A DNA stretch of 64,000 nucleotides from UBA1479 sp040218445 (GCA_040218445.1 JAVJRK010000010.1:186001-250000), one strand, 5' to 3'; positions 8,028 through 18,107 are shown, numbered from the stretch's first letter. Numbers and translations: made by a program. Notes: generated by a model not told the origin, from the sequence alone.

Positions 8028-11006
8028 TTGAGCGGCATGACGGAAATCGATCTCGACCCCACACAATTCCTGTATTCCGGGAACAGTGTTTATGTAGCGG
8101 AACTATACGAGCGCTACATGGACGACCCCGGTTCCGTCGACCTGCGCTGGCAGGATTTCTTCAAAGGCCTGGAAGACGACGCGCGCGGCTTCTCGCAAGA
8201 GCAAGACGGCGCAAGCTGGGCCCCCCGCTCCGAAAAAATTCTCGGCCACGGCGATGCCGTTCCCCTGTCGGAACAGATGTCGACGGACAAAGGCCGCCGC
8301 CGCGACGACAGCGATGCCGCCGCCGAACCCGCCGACCGCATGAGCAGCACCAAGGTGCGCGAAGCGACCCTCGACAGCCTGCGCGCTCTGATGCTGATCC
8401 GGAACTACCGTGTGCGCGGCCATCTGCATGCCAATCTCGACCCCCTGGGCCTGACCGAACACCCGCCCCATTCCGAACTGGACCCGGCGACCTACGGCTT
8501 CACGGAAAAGGACTGGGACCGGGAAATCTTCATCAACTACGTGCTGGGTCTTGAAACCGCGACCCTGCGCACCATCATGCAGGTCCTGCGCGAAACCTAT
8601 TGCGGATCCATCGGGATCGAGTTCATGCATATCCAGGACCCCGAGGAAAAATCCTGGCTGCAGGAACGCATCGAGCGCATCCGCAACCAGACCTCCTTCA
8701 CCAACGAGGGCAAGCGCGCGATTCTCAACCGTCTGATCGAAACGGAAGGGTTCGAGCGTTACCTGGACAAGAAATTCACCGGCACCAAGCGGTTCGGCCT
8801 GGACGGCGGCGAAAGCCTGGTCCCGGCCATGGAACAGATCTTCAAGCGCGGCAGCCAGCTGGGCATCGACGAGATCGTCCTGGGCATGGCCCACCGCGGA
8901 CGCCTGAACGTTCTGGCCAACGTCATGTCAAAACCGTTTCAGGCGATTCTCAACGAATTCCAGGGCGGGGCTTCCAAGCCGGAAGACGTCGGCGGCTCGG
9001 GCGACGTGAAATATCACCTGGGGGCTTCGGCCGACCGCGTGTTCGACGGCAAGTCCGTTCACCTGTCCCTGACCGCCAACCCGTCGCACCTGGAATGCGT
9101 CAATACGGTCTGCCTGGGCAAGGCCCTGGCCAAGCAGCGGCAGCGCAATGACCCGGAAATGGACAAGGTCATGTGCATTCTGCTGCACGGCGATGCCGCC
9201 TTCATGGGCCAGGGGATCATTCAGGAAACCTTGGACCTGTCCAATCTGAACGGCTACCAGACCGGCGGCACGATCCATATCATCATCAACAACCAGATCG
9301 GCTTCACCACCAATCCGAAGCAGCACCGCTCGTCCCCCTATTGCTCGGACGCGGCCAAGATCGTTTCCGCCCCCATCTTCCACGTCAACGCGGACGACGT
9401 CGAAGCCGTCGTTCATACGGCGCGGATCGCCACCGAATACCGTCAGCGCTTCAAGAAGGACGTGGTGGTCGACATGATCTGTTATCGCCGCCACGGCCAT
9501 AACGAAGGCGACGAGCCGATGTTCACCCAGCCGAAGATGTACAAGACCATCCAGACGCATCCGACCACGCTGAACATCTATGCCCAGAAGCTGATCCGCG
9601 AAAAAGTCCTGACCGAGGACGAAATCGAAAAGCAGATGCAGGGCTTCATCACCGCCATGGATGACGCGTTCGAAGCATCGAAGGGTTACAAGCCCAACAA
9701 GGCCGATTGGATGGACGGCGTATGGTCCGGCATGGCGATCGCGTCCGGCGATGCCCGGCGCGGGGAAACCGGCTGCTCCATCGAATTCCTGAAGGAAGTC
9801 GGCGCCGGCCTGACCCGCGTGCCCGACAATTTCACCCCCCATTCAAAGATCGAACGCCAATTGGCATCGAAAGCCAAGATGATCGAAACCGGCGAAGGCA
9901 TCGACTGGTCCACAGCCGAAGCACTCGCCTTCGGCACGCTGGTCGTGGAAGGCCATCCGGTCCGCCTGTCCGGCGAAGACTGCGAACGCGGCACCTTTTC
10001 CCAGCGTCATTCCGTGCTGATCGATCAGGAAACGGAAGAACGCCACACGCCGCTGCAGAACATTCGCTTCGGCCAGGCCCCGTTCGAGGTCTTGAACTCG
10101 CCGCTCTCCGAATTCGGCGTGCTGGGCTTCGAATACGGCTATTCCCTGGCCGAACCGCAGACCCTGACATTGTGGGAAGCCCAGTTCGGCGATTTCGCCA
10201 ACGGGGCGCAGGTCATCATCGACCAGTTCATTTCCTCAGGCGAACAGAAGTGGCTGCGCATGTGCGGCCTGGTGATGCTGTTGCCGCACGGCTACGAAGG
10301 CCAGGGACCGGAACATTCCTCGGCCCGGCTTGAACGCTATCTGCAGAATTCCGCCGACGACAACTGGCAGGTCTGCAACTGCACCACGCCCGCCAACTAT
10401 TTCCACGTCCTGCGCCGCCAGATGCGCCGCGACTTCCGCAAGCCGCTGATCCTGATGACGCCGAAATCGCTTCTGCGTCACAAGCTCTGCACGTCGCGCC
10501 TGGACGAAATGGGCCCGGACACGACCTTCCACCGGGTTCTGTGGGACGACGCGCAATTGGTCAAGGGCGGCCTTGCCGCCGACGACAAGATCAAGCGCGT
10601 GGTGCTGTGCTCGGGCAAGGTCTACTTCGACCTGTTCGAAGAACGCGAGCGGCGCGGCATCAAGGACGTTTATCTGATGCGGGTCGAACAACTGTATCCC
10701 TTCCCGCACCGCGCCCTGTGCGAGGAACTGGCCCGCTTCAAGAACGCCGAGATCATGTGGTGCCAGGAAGAGCCCAAGAACATGGGAGCCTGGAATTTCA
10801 TCCTTGAGCCCATGATGGCGGTGATGGAAGAACTGAAATACAAGCAGGTCAAGCCGACCTATACCGGCCGGGCCGCCGCCGCGGCCCCCGCCACGGGCAG
10901 CGCCAGCAAGCACAAGGTCGAATTGGATGCCTTCCTGAACGAAGCCCTTACCGTCCAGGCCGCGCCGCGCGCCCGGGCAAAAGCACCCGCCAAAGCCAAG
11001 AAATAA
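8028..11006 (+). CDS. sucA: 2-oxoglutarate dehydrogenase E1 component
   Basis: 992 aa. It is the thiamine-diphosphate decarboxylase of the 2-oxoglutarate dehydrogenase complex. The N-terminal FLYSGNSVYVAELYERYMDD segment, MAHRGRLNVL, GDAAFMGQG (about 388-396) and GYEGQGPEHSSARLERYLQ (about 756-774) are typical of SucA. The start may be TTG 8028 or ATG 8037, three codons later; neither is well spaced from AGGGAGGG, so this is open. The last 13 residues (RARAKAPAKAKK) are a basic Ala/Lys/Pro extension resembling a short version of the MDH tail. Confidence 0.96.
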   Translation: MSGMTEIDLDPTQFLYSGNSVYVAELYERYMDDPGSVDLRWQDFFKGLEDDARGFSQEQDGASWAPRSEKILGHGDAVPLSEQMSTDKGRRRDDSDAAAEPADRMSSTKVREATLDSLRALMLIRNYRVRGHLHANLDPLGLTEHPPHSELDPATYGFTEKDWDREIFINYVLGLETATLRTIMQVLRETYCGSIGIEFMHIQDPEEKSWLQERIERIRNQTSFTNEGKRAILNRLIETEGFERYLDKKFTGTKRFGLDGGESLVPAMEQIFKRGSQLGIDEIVLGMAHRGRLNVLANVMSKPFQAILNEFQGGASKPEDVGGSGDVKYHLGASADRVFDGKSVHLSLTANPSHLECVNTVCLGKALAKQRQRNDPEMDKVMCILLHGDAAFMGQGIIQETLDLSNLNGYQTGGTIHIIINNQIGFTTNPKQHRSSPYCSDAAKIVSAPIFHVNADDVEAVVHTARIATEYRQRFKKDVVVDMICYRRHGHNEGDEPMFTQPKMYKTIQTHPTTLNIYAQKLIREKVLTEDEIEKQMQGFITAMDDAFEASKGYKPNKADWMDGVWSGMAIASGDARRGETGCSIEFLKEVGAGLTRVPDNFTPHSKIERQLASKAKMIETGEGIDWSTAEALAFGTLVVEGHPVRLSGEDCERGTFSQRHSVLIDQETEERHTPLQNIRFGQAPFEVLNSPLSEFGVLGFEYGYSLAEPQTLTLWEAQFGDFANGAQVIIDQFISSGEQKWLRMCGLVMLLPHGYEGQGPEHSSARLERYLQNSADDNWQVCNCTTPANYFHVLRRQMRRDFRKPLILMTPKSLLRHKLCTSRLDEMGPDTTFHRVLWDDAQLVKGGLAADDKIKRVVLCSGKVYFDLFEERERRGIKDVYLMRVEQLYPFPHRALCEELARFKNAEIMWCQEEPKNMGAWNFILEPMMAVMEELKYKQVKPTYTGRAAAAAPATGSASKHKVELDAFLNEALTVQAAPRARAKAPAKAKK

Positions 11007-11007
11007 C

Positions 11008-11033
11008 CCCGGAACCGATCGCAGACTTCCGGG
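11008..11033. repeat. sucA-sucB intergenic inverted repeat
   Basis: CCCGGAA (11008-11014) and TTCCGGG (11027-11033) form a perfect 7-bp stem with a 12-base loop and no T-run. It probably folds in the mRNA between sucA and sucB; it could affect processing or stability rather than terminate. Confidence 0.45.
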
Positions 11034-11060
11034 TAGACGAGATATGCAGGGGAAGAATTG

Positions 11061-12668
11061 ATGACCGTTGAAGTAAACGTCCCGACGCTTGGGGAATCCG
11101 TGACCGAGGCGACCGTCGGCAAGTGGACCAAGGGCCCGGGCGACGCCGTCGCCCAGGACGAGGCGCTGGTCGAACTGGAAACCGACAAGGTGACCATCGA
11201 AGTCAACGCCCCCGCCGCCGGAACCCTGGGCAATATCGCCGCTGCCGAAGGTGAAACGGTCGCCGTCGGCGCCCTGCTGGCCACGATCGAAGAAGGGGCC
11301 GCCCCCGCCGCCAAAGCCGCCCCCAAGGCCGCCGCCGCACCGGCCGCCAAATCCGGCGCCGCATCAAGTGGGGGCCAGACGGTCGATATCGTCACCCCGA
11401 CCATGGGTGAAAGTGTATCCACGGGAACGCTCGGCGCCTGGTCGAAAAAGGTCGGCGACGCCGTCGCCGCCGATGAAGTCCTGGTCGAGGTCGAAACGGA
11501 TAAAGTCACGATTGAGGTCAACGCCCCCGCCGCCGGTAAGCTGGCCTCCATCGATGCCGAAGCTGGTGCGGAAGTCGGCCCCGGCGTGAAGATCGGCACC
11601 ATCGAAGCCGGTGCCGAAGGTGCCGCCGCCCCGGCGGCCAAGGCCGAAGCCCCCAAGGCTGCCGCCCCAGCACCCGCCGCAGCGCCTGCGCCCGCAGCCG
11701 CACCGGCAGCAGCCCCCGCAGCGGCAAGCGGCAACCGCCCGCCCCTGTCCCCCGCCGTGCGCAAGATGGTCGAAGACAACGACCTGGACCCGGCCCGCAT
11801 CACCGGCACGGGCCCGCAGGGCCGCATCACCAAGGGCGACGTGCAGGCCGCCCTTCAGGCCGGCACGGCCAAACGACAGGCCGCGCCCGCCGCCGCCCCG
11901 GCCATGGGTGCCGCGCCCACGCTGACGACCGAGAACATGTTCGCCCCCCGCCCGGAACGCCCGCCCAACGACCGCGAGGAACGTGTCAAGCTGTCCAAAC
12001 TTCGCCAGGTCATCGCCCGGCGTCTGAAGGAAGCCCAGAACACGGCTGCCATGCTGACGACCTGGAACGAGGTCGACATGGGCAATGTCATGGCCCTGCG
12101 CAGCGAATACAAAGAAGTGTTCGAGAAGAAACACGGGGCCCGCATGGGGTTCATGTCGTTCTTCGTGCGCGCCGCCTGTATCGCATTGAAGGAATGGCCG
12201 GCCGTGAACGCCGAAATCTACGGCGATGAGGTCATTTACAAGAACTACTACAACGTCGGTGTCGCCGTCGGCACGCCGCAGGGGCTTGTCGTGCCGGTCC
12301 TGAAAGAGGCCGACCAGATGGGTTTCGCCGATATCGAAGGCGGCATCGCCGATTTCGGCCGCCGCGCACGCGACGGCAAGCTGGGCATGGACGAAATGAC
12401 CGGCGGCACCTTCACCATTTCCAACGGCGGGGTGTTCGGCTCGCTCAACTCCATGCCGATCCTCAACGTGCCGCAATCGGCGATCCTGGGCATGCATTCG
12501 ATCCAGAAGCGCCCCATGGTCGTCGGCGACGACATCGAAATCCGGCCCATGATGCATCTGGCCCTGAGCTACGATCACCGCATCGTCGACGGCCGCGAGG
12601 CGGTCAGCTTCCTGGTCCGCATCAAGCAATGCATCGAGGATCCGCAGCGCATTCTGTTGAATGTCTAG
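11061..12668 (+). CDS. sucB: 2-oxoglutarate dehydrogenase E2 (dihydrolipoyl succinyltransferase) with two lipoyl domains
   Basis: 535 aa, longer than the usual about 400. Two complete lipoyl domains are visible: residues 2-77 with lipoyl Lys43 in ETDKVTIEV, and about 107-182 with Lys148 in an identical ETDKVTIEV. Ala/Pro-rich hinges (80-105 and 184-225) follow each. The E1/E3-binding domain is at about 226-266 and the catalytic domain at about 305-535, with active-site His506 and Asp510 in YDHRIVDGREA. SucB normally has one lipoyl domain. ATG 11061 is preferred over TTG 11058 because GGGGAAG lies just upstream. Confidence 0.95.
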   Translation: MTVEVNVPTLGESVTEATVGKWTKGPGDAVAQDEALVELETDKVTIEVNAPAAGTLGNIAAAEGETVAVGALLATIEEGAAPAAKAAPKAAAAPAAKSGAASSGGQTVDIVTPTMGESVSTGTLGAWSKKVGDAVAADEVLVEVETDKVTIEVNAPAAGKLASIDAEAGAEVGPGVKIGTIEAGAEGAAAPAAKAEAPKAAAPAPAAAPAPAAAPAAAPAAASGNRPPLSPAVRKMVEDNDLDPARITGTGPQGRITKGDVQAALQAGTAKRQAAPAAAPAMGAAPTLTTENMFAPRPERPPNDREERVKLSKLRQVIARRLKEAQNTAAMLTTWNEVDMGNVMALRSEYKEVFEKKHGARMGFMSFFVRAACIALKEWPAVNAEIYGDEVIYKNYYNVGVAVGTPQGLVVPVLKEADQMGFADIEGGIADFGRRARDGKLGMDEMTGGTFTISNGGVFGSLNSMPILNVPQSAILGMHSIQKRPMVVGDDIEIRPMMHLALSYDHRIVDGREAVSFLVRIKQCIEDPQRILLNV

Positions 12669-12726
12669 CGCAGCCGGTTAAATAGTCATCAAGACCTGAA
12701 ACGCCAAAGCAGGAGCGATCGATTTC

Positions 12727-14139
12727 ATGAGTGACGCTTACGACCTGGTGGTCATCGGCGGCGGCCCCGCGGGCTATGTCGCAGCTATCCGCGCCGCACA
12801 ACTGGGCATGAAAACGGCCTGTATCGAAGGCCGCGGCGCGCTGGGCGGAACCTGCCTGAACGTGGGCTGCATTCCGTCCAAGGCCCTGTTGCAGTCGTCC
12901 CATCATTACGAGATGGCGGACAAGGAATTTTCCCATCACGGCATCGATGTGTCGGGCCTGAAGCTCAACCTGAAGACCATGCTGGAACGCAAGGACACGG
13001 TCGTCAAAGGCCTGACCGGCGGCATCGAGATGCTGATGAAGAAGAACAAGATCGACTACATCAAGGGCTGGGGCAAGATCGAGGGTCCCGGCAAGGTGTC
13101 CGTCAAGCCGCTTGAAGGCAAAGGCAAGGCCCAGAAACTGGAAACGGCCAACATCCTGATTGCCACGGGATCGGAAGTCACCCCCCTGCCGGGCGTGACC
13201 ATCGACGAGAAAAAGATCGTGTCTTCCACGGGGGCCTTGTCCCTGCCCAAGGTGCCCAAGAAGATGGTCGTGATCGGCGCCGGCGTGATCGGCCTGGAAC
13301 TGGGTTCCGTGTGGCGTCGGTTGGGTGCGGACGTCACGGTTGTCGAATTCCTGGACGTGGCCTTGCCCGGCATGGACGCCGAGATATCCAAACAGGCGCA
13401 GCGCATTCTGACCAAGCAGGGCATGACCTTCAAGATGAAGACCAAGGTCACGGGTGCGAAGGCCGATGCCAAGGGTGTGACTCTGACCATGGAGCCCCGC
13501 GATGGGGGCGATGCGGAAAGCCTCAAGGTCGATGTCGTGCTGGTCGCCATCGGGCGGCGCCCGTTCACCGAAGGCCTAGGCCTGAAGGAAGCGGGGGTCG
13601 AGGTCGGCGAGCGCGGGTTCATTCCGGTCGATGCCGACTTCCAGACCAATGTGGAAGGTATCTACGCCATCGGCGACGTGATCGGCGGCGCCATGCTGGC
13701 CCATAAGGCCGAAGACGAAGGCGTGGTCTGCGTCGAGATCATGGCCGGCCAGACGGGCCATATCGATTACAACGCCATTCCCGGCATCGTCTACACCCAT
13801 CCCGAAATCGCATCCGTCGGCAAGACCGAGGAACAGTTGAAGGAAGCGGGCATCGACTACAAGTCCGGCAAGTTCCCCTTCACCGCCAATTCCCGGGCCC
13901 GCTGCAACGACGACACGGACGGTTTCGTGAAGATCCTGGCCGATGCCACGACGGACCGGGTGCTCGGCTGCCATATTATCGGGCCGCAGGCCGGCGATCT
14001 GATTCAAGAGGTCGTCAACGTCATGGAATTCGGCGGATCGTCCGAAGACATCGCCCGTATCTGCCACGGCCATCCGGGCTTGCCGGAATCGGTCAAGGAA
14101 GCGGCCTTGGGCGTCGCGGGCCGCGCCATTCACATCTGA
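12727..14139 (+). CDS. lpd: dihydrolipoyl dehydrogenase (E3)
   Basis: 470 aa. The FAD-binding GGGPAGYVAA is at 11-20, the redox disulfide Cys43/Cys48 in GGTCLNVGC, a second dinucleotide-binding motif GAGVIGLELGSVW near 180, and the C-terminal His-Glu dyad in HGHPGLPESVKEA. E3 reoxidises lipoamide of 2-oxoglutarate dehydrogenase. It lies 58 bases after sucB with AGGAG before ATG 12727. It is the last gene of the TCA unit; the 151 bases that follow contain no gene or clear terminator. Confidence 0.97.
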   Translation: MSDAYDLVVIGGGPAGYVAAIRAAQLGMKTACIEGRGALGGTCLNVGCIPSKALLQSSHHYEMADKEFSHHGIDVSGLKLNLKTMLERKDTVVKGLTGGIEMLMKKNKIDYIKGWGKIEGPGKVSVKPLEGKGKAQKLETANILIATGSEVTPLPGVTIDEKKIVSSTGALSLPKVPKKMVVIGAGVIGLELGSVWRRLGADVTVVEFLDVALPGMDAEISKQAQRILTKQGMTFKMKTKVTGAKADAKGVTLTMEPRDGGDAESLKVDVVLVAIGRRPFTEGLGLKEAGVEVGERGFIPVDADFQTNVEGIYAIGDVIGGAMLAHKAEDEGVVCVEIMAGQTGHIDYNAIPGIVYTHPEIASVGKTEEQLKEAGIDYKSGKFPFTANSRARCNDDTDGFVKILADATTDRVLGCHIIGPQAGDLIQEVVNVMEFGGSSEDIARICHGHPGLPESVKEAALGVAGRAIHI

Positions 14140-14290
14140 TCGGCGACAACCCTTATCGACCAATAAGTTAAGCCGTCTATCCGGGGGCATGACCGGTGGA
14201 TTTCATCCATCTTTGCCTGGATTGGAATTAATGGTCTAAACGTCTATTCCTATCGGCGCTCCGCCGAAAAATTCCGACGAAAGACGGCAC

Positions 14291-15124
14291 ATGGATATCT
14301 GGATACTCTCGCTGGTGCTTCTGGCGGCGGCCCTGCATGCGGGCTGGAACCTGCTGGTCAAGATGCGCGGCGACAAGCTTGTGATGATGGGCGTGATCGA
14401 CGCGGGTCACGGCCTTCTCGCCCTGCCGCTGCTGGCCCTGTTTCCCTTTCCCGACCTAGCCGCTTGGCCGTTCATCATCGCATCGGCCGTTCTGCATGTG
14501 GGCTACAAGCTGTTTCTTGTCCGCGCCTATGTGCACGGCGACATGGGACTTGTCTATCCCATTGCCCGCGGCATGGCCCCGGCGCTGGTGGCGCTGGGCG
14601 CCTATCTGTTCGCGGGCGAAAGCCTGAGCCCGACACAACCCGCCATCATCGCCATCGCCGTCGCCATTTCGGGTCTGACCTTCGCCAATGGCTGGCGCGA
14701 TATTCCCCTGATGGGTATTGCCTTCGCGGTCGGCACAGCGATCTTCATTGCCTCTTACACGGTGGTCGACGGCATCGGCGGCCGCCTTGCCGGCAGCGCC
14801 CATTCCTATGCGCTGTGGATGTTCGTCCTGGACAGCCTTCTGTTCACACCGATCGTCTGGCTGCGGCGCGGACGGCAATTCCTGATCACCACACGGGAAT
14901 ATTGGCGCCCCGGCCTGATGGGGGCCGCCATGTCCATGAGCGCCTATTGGATTGTCATTTGGGCCATGAGCGTCACCCCCATGGCGCCGGTGTCCGCCGT
15001 GCGCGAAACCAGCGTTTTGTTCGCGGCCCTTTTGGCGGGGTTCGTTTTGAAAGAAGGCCGGCTGGCCTTGCGTCTGGCGGCCGCCCTGATCATCGCCGGC
15101 GGGGTCGTCAGCCTGCAGTTCTAG
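14291..15124 (+). CDS. DMT/EamA-family membrane transporter
   Basis: 277 aa, almost entirely hydrophobic, with about ten predicted membrane helices in two related halves, as in EamA drug/metabolite transporters. Residues near 5-25 (LSLVLLAAALHAGWNLLVK) give the typical N-terminal helix with the conserved HAGWN. The substrate cannot be inferred. It stands alone between lpd and an MFS gene. ATG 14291 fits the family N-terminus, though no strong ribosome-binding site is seen. Confidence 0.82.
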   Translation: MDIWILSLVLLAAALHAGWNLLVKMRGDKLVMMGVIDAGHGLLALPLLALFPFPDLAAWPFIIASAVLHVGYKLFLVRAYVHGDMGLVYPIARGMAPALVALGAYLFAGESLSPTQPAIIAIAVAISGLTFANGWRDIPLMGIAFAVGTAIFIASYTVVDGIGGRLAGSAHSYALWMFVLDSLLFTPIVWLRRGRQFLITTREYWRPGLMGAAMSMSAYWIVIWAMSVTPMAPVSAVRETSVLFAALLAGFVLKEGRLALRLAAALIIAGGVVSLQF

Positions 15125-15175
15125 GGTCATCCGTCAAATAAGGACGAGGAGCCGTATTCCGGTTAGTCTGCCCCC

Positions 15176-16402
15176 ATGTTTCGCCAGCCCGGACCCGTCT
15201 TGATCACTGTTCTCATGTGCCTCGCCCAGGTCGTGACCCTGGTCGATTTCTTCGTGTTCGCCACACTGGTCAAAACGTTCGAGGCCGAATGGCTGCTGAC
15301 CAAGGCGGAACAGGGCTGGATTCTCGGCATTTATCAAGCGGGATACGTGCTGGCCGTGCCGGTCATCATGGCGCTGACGGACCGAGTCGATGCCCGGCGG
15401 CTGTACATGATGGGCTGCCTGGTGATCGCCCTGTCGGCGGCGGGGTTTGCCCTGTTCGCCGAGGGCTTCTGGTCAGCCCTGCTGTTTCGCAGCCTGTCCG
15501 GGTTCGGTTTCGCCGCGACATATATGCCGGGGCTGCGCGTGCTGGTCGACCGTTTCCCCGGCGGCAATGAAAGCCGCGCCATCGCGTTCTATACCTCCAG
15601 CTGGTCGCTCGGCACGGCGGTCAGTTATCTTTTGTCCGGGATTATCGGGGATGCCTTCGGCTGGCAGATGGCCTTTCTGACCGGCGCCGGGGGGGCGTTG
15701 TTGGGCCTCGCCCTGATCGCGGTCTGCCTGGCCCCGGTTGCCCCGACCCGACCGGCCGAGCCCACGCGCCTGCTGGATTTCCGCCCGGTGCTGCGCAACC
15801 GCCCGGTCATGGGCTACGTCATCGCCTATGCGACCCATACCTATGAGCTCATCGCCTTCCGTGCCTGGCTGGTCGCGTTCCTGGCCTTTTCCTTGACCCA
15901 GCAGGCAGAGCCCATGGTCGGCTGGCTGGCCGAGCCGTCGCGCATCGCCATGTTCACGGCCATCGCCGCCATGGCATCGTCCATCGCCGGGAACGAATTG
16001 GCCCAGCGTATCGACCGGCCGAAGTTCATCGCCTGGATACAGGTCCTGACCGCCTGCCTGGCCTGCGTCATCGGGTTCCTGGGGGCCGGTCCGTACGAGT
16101 TGGTCGTCGCCCTGGTCATTTTTTATGCCCTGATGGTGCAGGCGGATTCGGCCTCGTTGACCGCCGGGATCGTCGCCGTGGCCGAGGACGGGCGCAAGGG
16201 CGCGACCCTTGCCGTCTACAACTTGGGGGCCTGGACCTGTGCCTTCGTCGGCCCCGTGCTGGTCGGCCTGGTGCTGAGCGGCATGGGCCAGGAAAGCGTG
16301 ACCGGCTGGGGCCTGGCCTTCGCCGTCATGGGTGGCGTGACCTTCCTGGGTGCCGCCGCGATCCGCCTGATGTCCGCAACCCGCCGGGACCAGACCAATT
16401 AG
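15176..16402 (+). CDS. major facilitator superfamily transporter
   Basis: 408 aa with about twelve predicted membrane helices. The loop after helix 2 reads DRVDARRLYMMGC, matching the MFS motif-A position in degenerate form. The substrate is unknown. The last four bases overlap the end of convergent xerC, so the two genes share their stop region and there is no room for a terminator. Confidence 0.85.
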   Translation: MFRQPGPVLITVLMCLAQVVTLVDFFVFATLVKTFEAEWLLTKAEQGWILGIYQAGYVLAVPVIMALTDRVDARRLYMMGCLVIALSAAGFALFAEGFWSALLFRSLSGFGFAATYMPGLRVLVDRFPGGNESRAIAFYTSSWSLGTAVSYLLSGIIGDAFGWQMAFLTGAGGALLGLALIAVCLAPVAPTRPAEPTRLLDFRPVLRNRPVMGYVIAYATHTYELIAFRAWLVAFLAFSLTQQAEPMVGWLAEPSRIAMFTAIAAMASSIAGNELAQRIDRPKFIAWIQVLTACLACVIGFLGAGPYELVVALVIFYALMVQADSASLTAGIVAVAEDGRKGATLAVYNLGAWTCAFVGPVLVGLVLSGMGQESVTGWGLAFAVMGGVTFLGAAAIRLMSATRRDQTN

Positions 16403-17361
16403 CCCTTGCGCCGCGCGCGCGGATGGGCGTTTTCGTAAACGCTGGAAAGCCGCGCCATGTCCACATCCGTATACCGCTGGGTGGTCGACAGGGACGCATG
16501 GCCCAACAGTTCCTGAATGGTCCGAAGGTCGCCCCCCCCGGCCAAAAGATGCGTCGCGTAGGAATGGCGCAGGGCATGGGGCGTCGCCGTATCGGGCAGG
16601 CCCAGCAGCCTGCGCAGATCGCGCACCCGGGCCTGGGCGACCCCGGCGCTGAGCCGCCCGCCGCGCGCCCCCAGAAACAGCGGCATGTCGCCGTCGCCCG
16701 CATAAGGGCACAGATCCAGATACTCCCGGATGGCGTCGCGGACCACGGGCAAAACCGGCACCAACCGGTCCTTGCCGCCCTTGCCGCGCACCATCATGGC
16801 ATCGCCGCCGTTGCCGAACAGGCCCGGCGCCTGTTCCCGATTAAGGCCCAGGGCCTCGCCGATGCGCAGCCCGCAGCCATACAGCAGCATCAGCAGCGCC
16901 TTGTCGCGCTGGCCGACCCAATCGTCGTCGGCCATTTCCGAGGCGGTCAAAATCAGATCGAAGGCCTCTTCGATGCTCAACGCCTTGGGCACGGATTTCG
17001 GCACCCGGGGTGTGCGCAGGGCGCCGATGGCCGAATTGCGGGCGATGCCCTGCTTTTCAAGAAACCGGAAAAACCCCCGCAGACACGACAGGGCCCGGGC
17101 GATGGACGTCCGCGACAGCCCCCGCCGGTCCAGTTCCGCCAGCCAGGCACGAAAATCCAGCGGCTTCAGGCCGTCGATATCGCCCAGATCAGGCGTGGTG
17201 CCCAAATGCGCGTTCAGGAAAGCAACGAACCCGGCAAGGTCATGCCGGTAACCGTCGAGGGTATGCTGGGAATAGCGCCGTTCGTGAGCCAGCCAGTCAT
17301 GCCACCGCTCTGCCGCGGCGGCCAGATCCGGGCCGCAGGTCAGGGCAATCCCGAAGCTCAC
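16399..17361 (-). CDS. xerC: tyrosine recombinase XerC
   Basis: 320 aa with an N-terminal SAM-like core-binding domain (about 15-105) and a C-terminal catalytic domain. The catalytic set is complete: Arg166 (CGLRIGEALGL), Lys197 (GKGGKDR), His262 and Arg265 (HALRHSYATH), His288 (LLGHASL) and nucleophile Tyr297 (TTQRYTDV). XerC resolves chromosome dimers at dif with XerD. It begins inside the 3' end of the DUF484 gene (4-base ATGA overlap), so the two are co-translated. Confidence 0.93.
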   Translation of the reverse strand: MSFGIALTCGPDLAAAAERWHDWLAHERRYSQHTLDGYRHDLAGFVAFLNAHLGTTPDLGDIDGLKPLDFRAWLAELDRRGLSRTSIARALSCLRGFFRFLEKQGIARNSAIGALRTPRVPKSVPKALSIEEAFDLILTASEMADDDWVGQRDKALLMLLYGCGLRIGEALGLNREQAPGLFGNGGDAMMVRGKGGKDRLVPVLPVVRDAIREYLDLCPYAGDGDMPLFLGARGGRLSAGVAQARVRDLRRLLGLPDTATPHALRHSYATHLLAGGGDLRTIQELLGHASLSTTQRYTDVDMARLSSVYENAHPRARRKG

Positions 17362-18107
17362 ATTGACCGCTCCTGCAGGCGGTCGATGCAGTTTTCCAGC
17401 ACGCGGGCAAGGAACACCACCAGTTCCGTGCCCTGGCCCGGCTGGAAGAACGAATCGGACCGCGACCCCAAAGCCATCAGGCCCACGGGCGTCGCCCTGC
17501 TGGGGCGCAGGCGCGCCACCGCCGCCGACTGCACCAGGCCCGCGGCTTCGTCAAACACCGATCCGTCGTCGGCGATATCGCGGTACAGCTTGGCCGAACC
17601 GCCGGCACCCAACAAGGCATCGACCAGACCTGTGCCCAGGCCGTTGATTTCGGGCGAGACCAGCCAGCCGAGCGGATTGTCGCTCGGCTCGTAGCCGACG
17701 CTGACCACGTCGACGTCCAGCAGCCGGGGCAGATCGTCGCTGATCACGCGGACCAGCGCATCGAAATCGGCGGCCTCCATGATCGCCAGCACGGCGGCAT
17801 GGGTGCGCTGCTGCACCGACATGTTGGAACGGCTGGTTTCGATCACGTCGCGCACGCATTCGCGCAGTTCCTCGACCGCCTCTTTCTGCTGATGCAGCAG
17901 GGCCTGTTGGAAATCGACCACCTGCCCCCCGTCCCGCGGGCCTTCCTGCGCGAATCGGCCGGGCATGTTCATGAACGACAGCACTTCCAGGCGCTCGCGG
18001 AAGAAATCGGGATGGGCCACCAGGTATTCGGCCACGTCGTCGTCTGAAAGGCGGGAATCCGCCGTTTCCAGGGTGCTGACGGCGGGATCGTCCTTGCCTT
18101 GGGGCAT
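17358..18107 (-). CDS. DUF484 family protein (GAF-like)
   Basis: 249 aa. The N-terminal DDDVAEYLVAHPDFFRERLEVL and the heptad-rich region around 65-95, followed by a GAF-like domain (about 95-240), identify DUF484. Its molecular role is not established; it is frequently encoded just before xerC, as here, with a 4-base overlap. It diverges from priA across 140 bases. ATG 18107 has a purine-rich AGGATC-type sequence upstream. Confidence 0.85.
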   Translation of the reverse strand: MPQGKDDPAVSTLETADSRLSDDDVAEYLVAHPDFFRERLEVLSFMNMPGRFAQEGPRDGGQVVDFQQALLHQQKEAVEELRECVRDVIETSRSNMSVQQRTHAAVLAIMEAADFDALVRVISDDLPRLLDVDVVSVGYEPSDNPLGWLVSPEINGLGTGLVDALLGAGGSAKLYRDIADDGSVFDEAAGLVQSAAVARLRPSRATPVGLMALGSRSDSFFQPGQGTELVVFLARVLENCIDRLQERSM

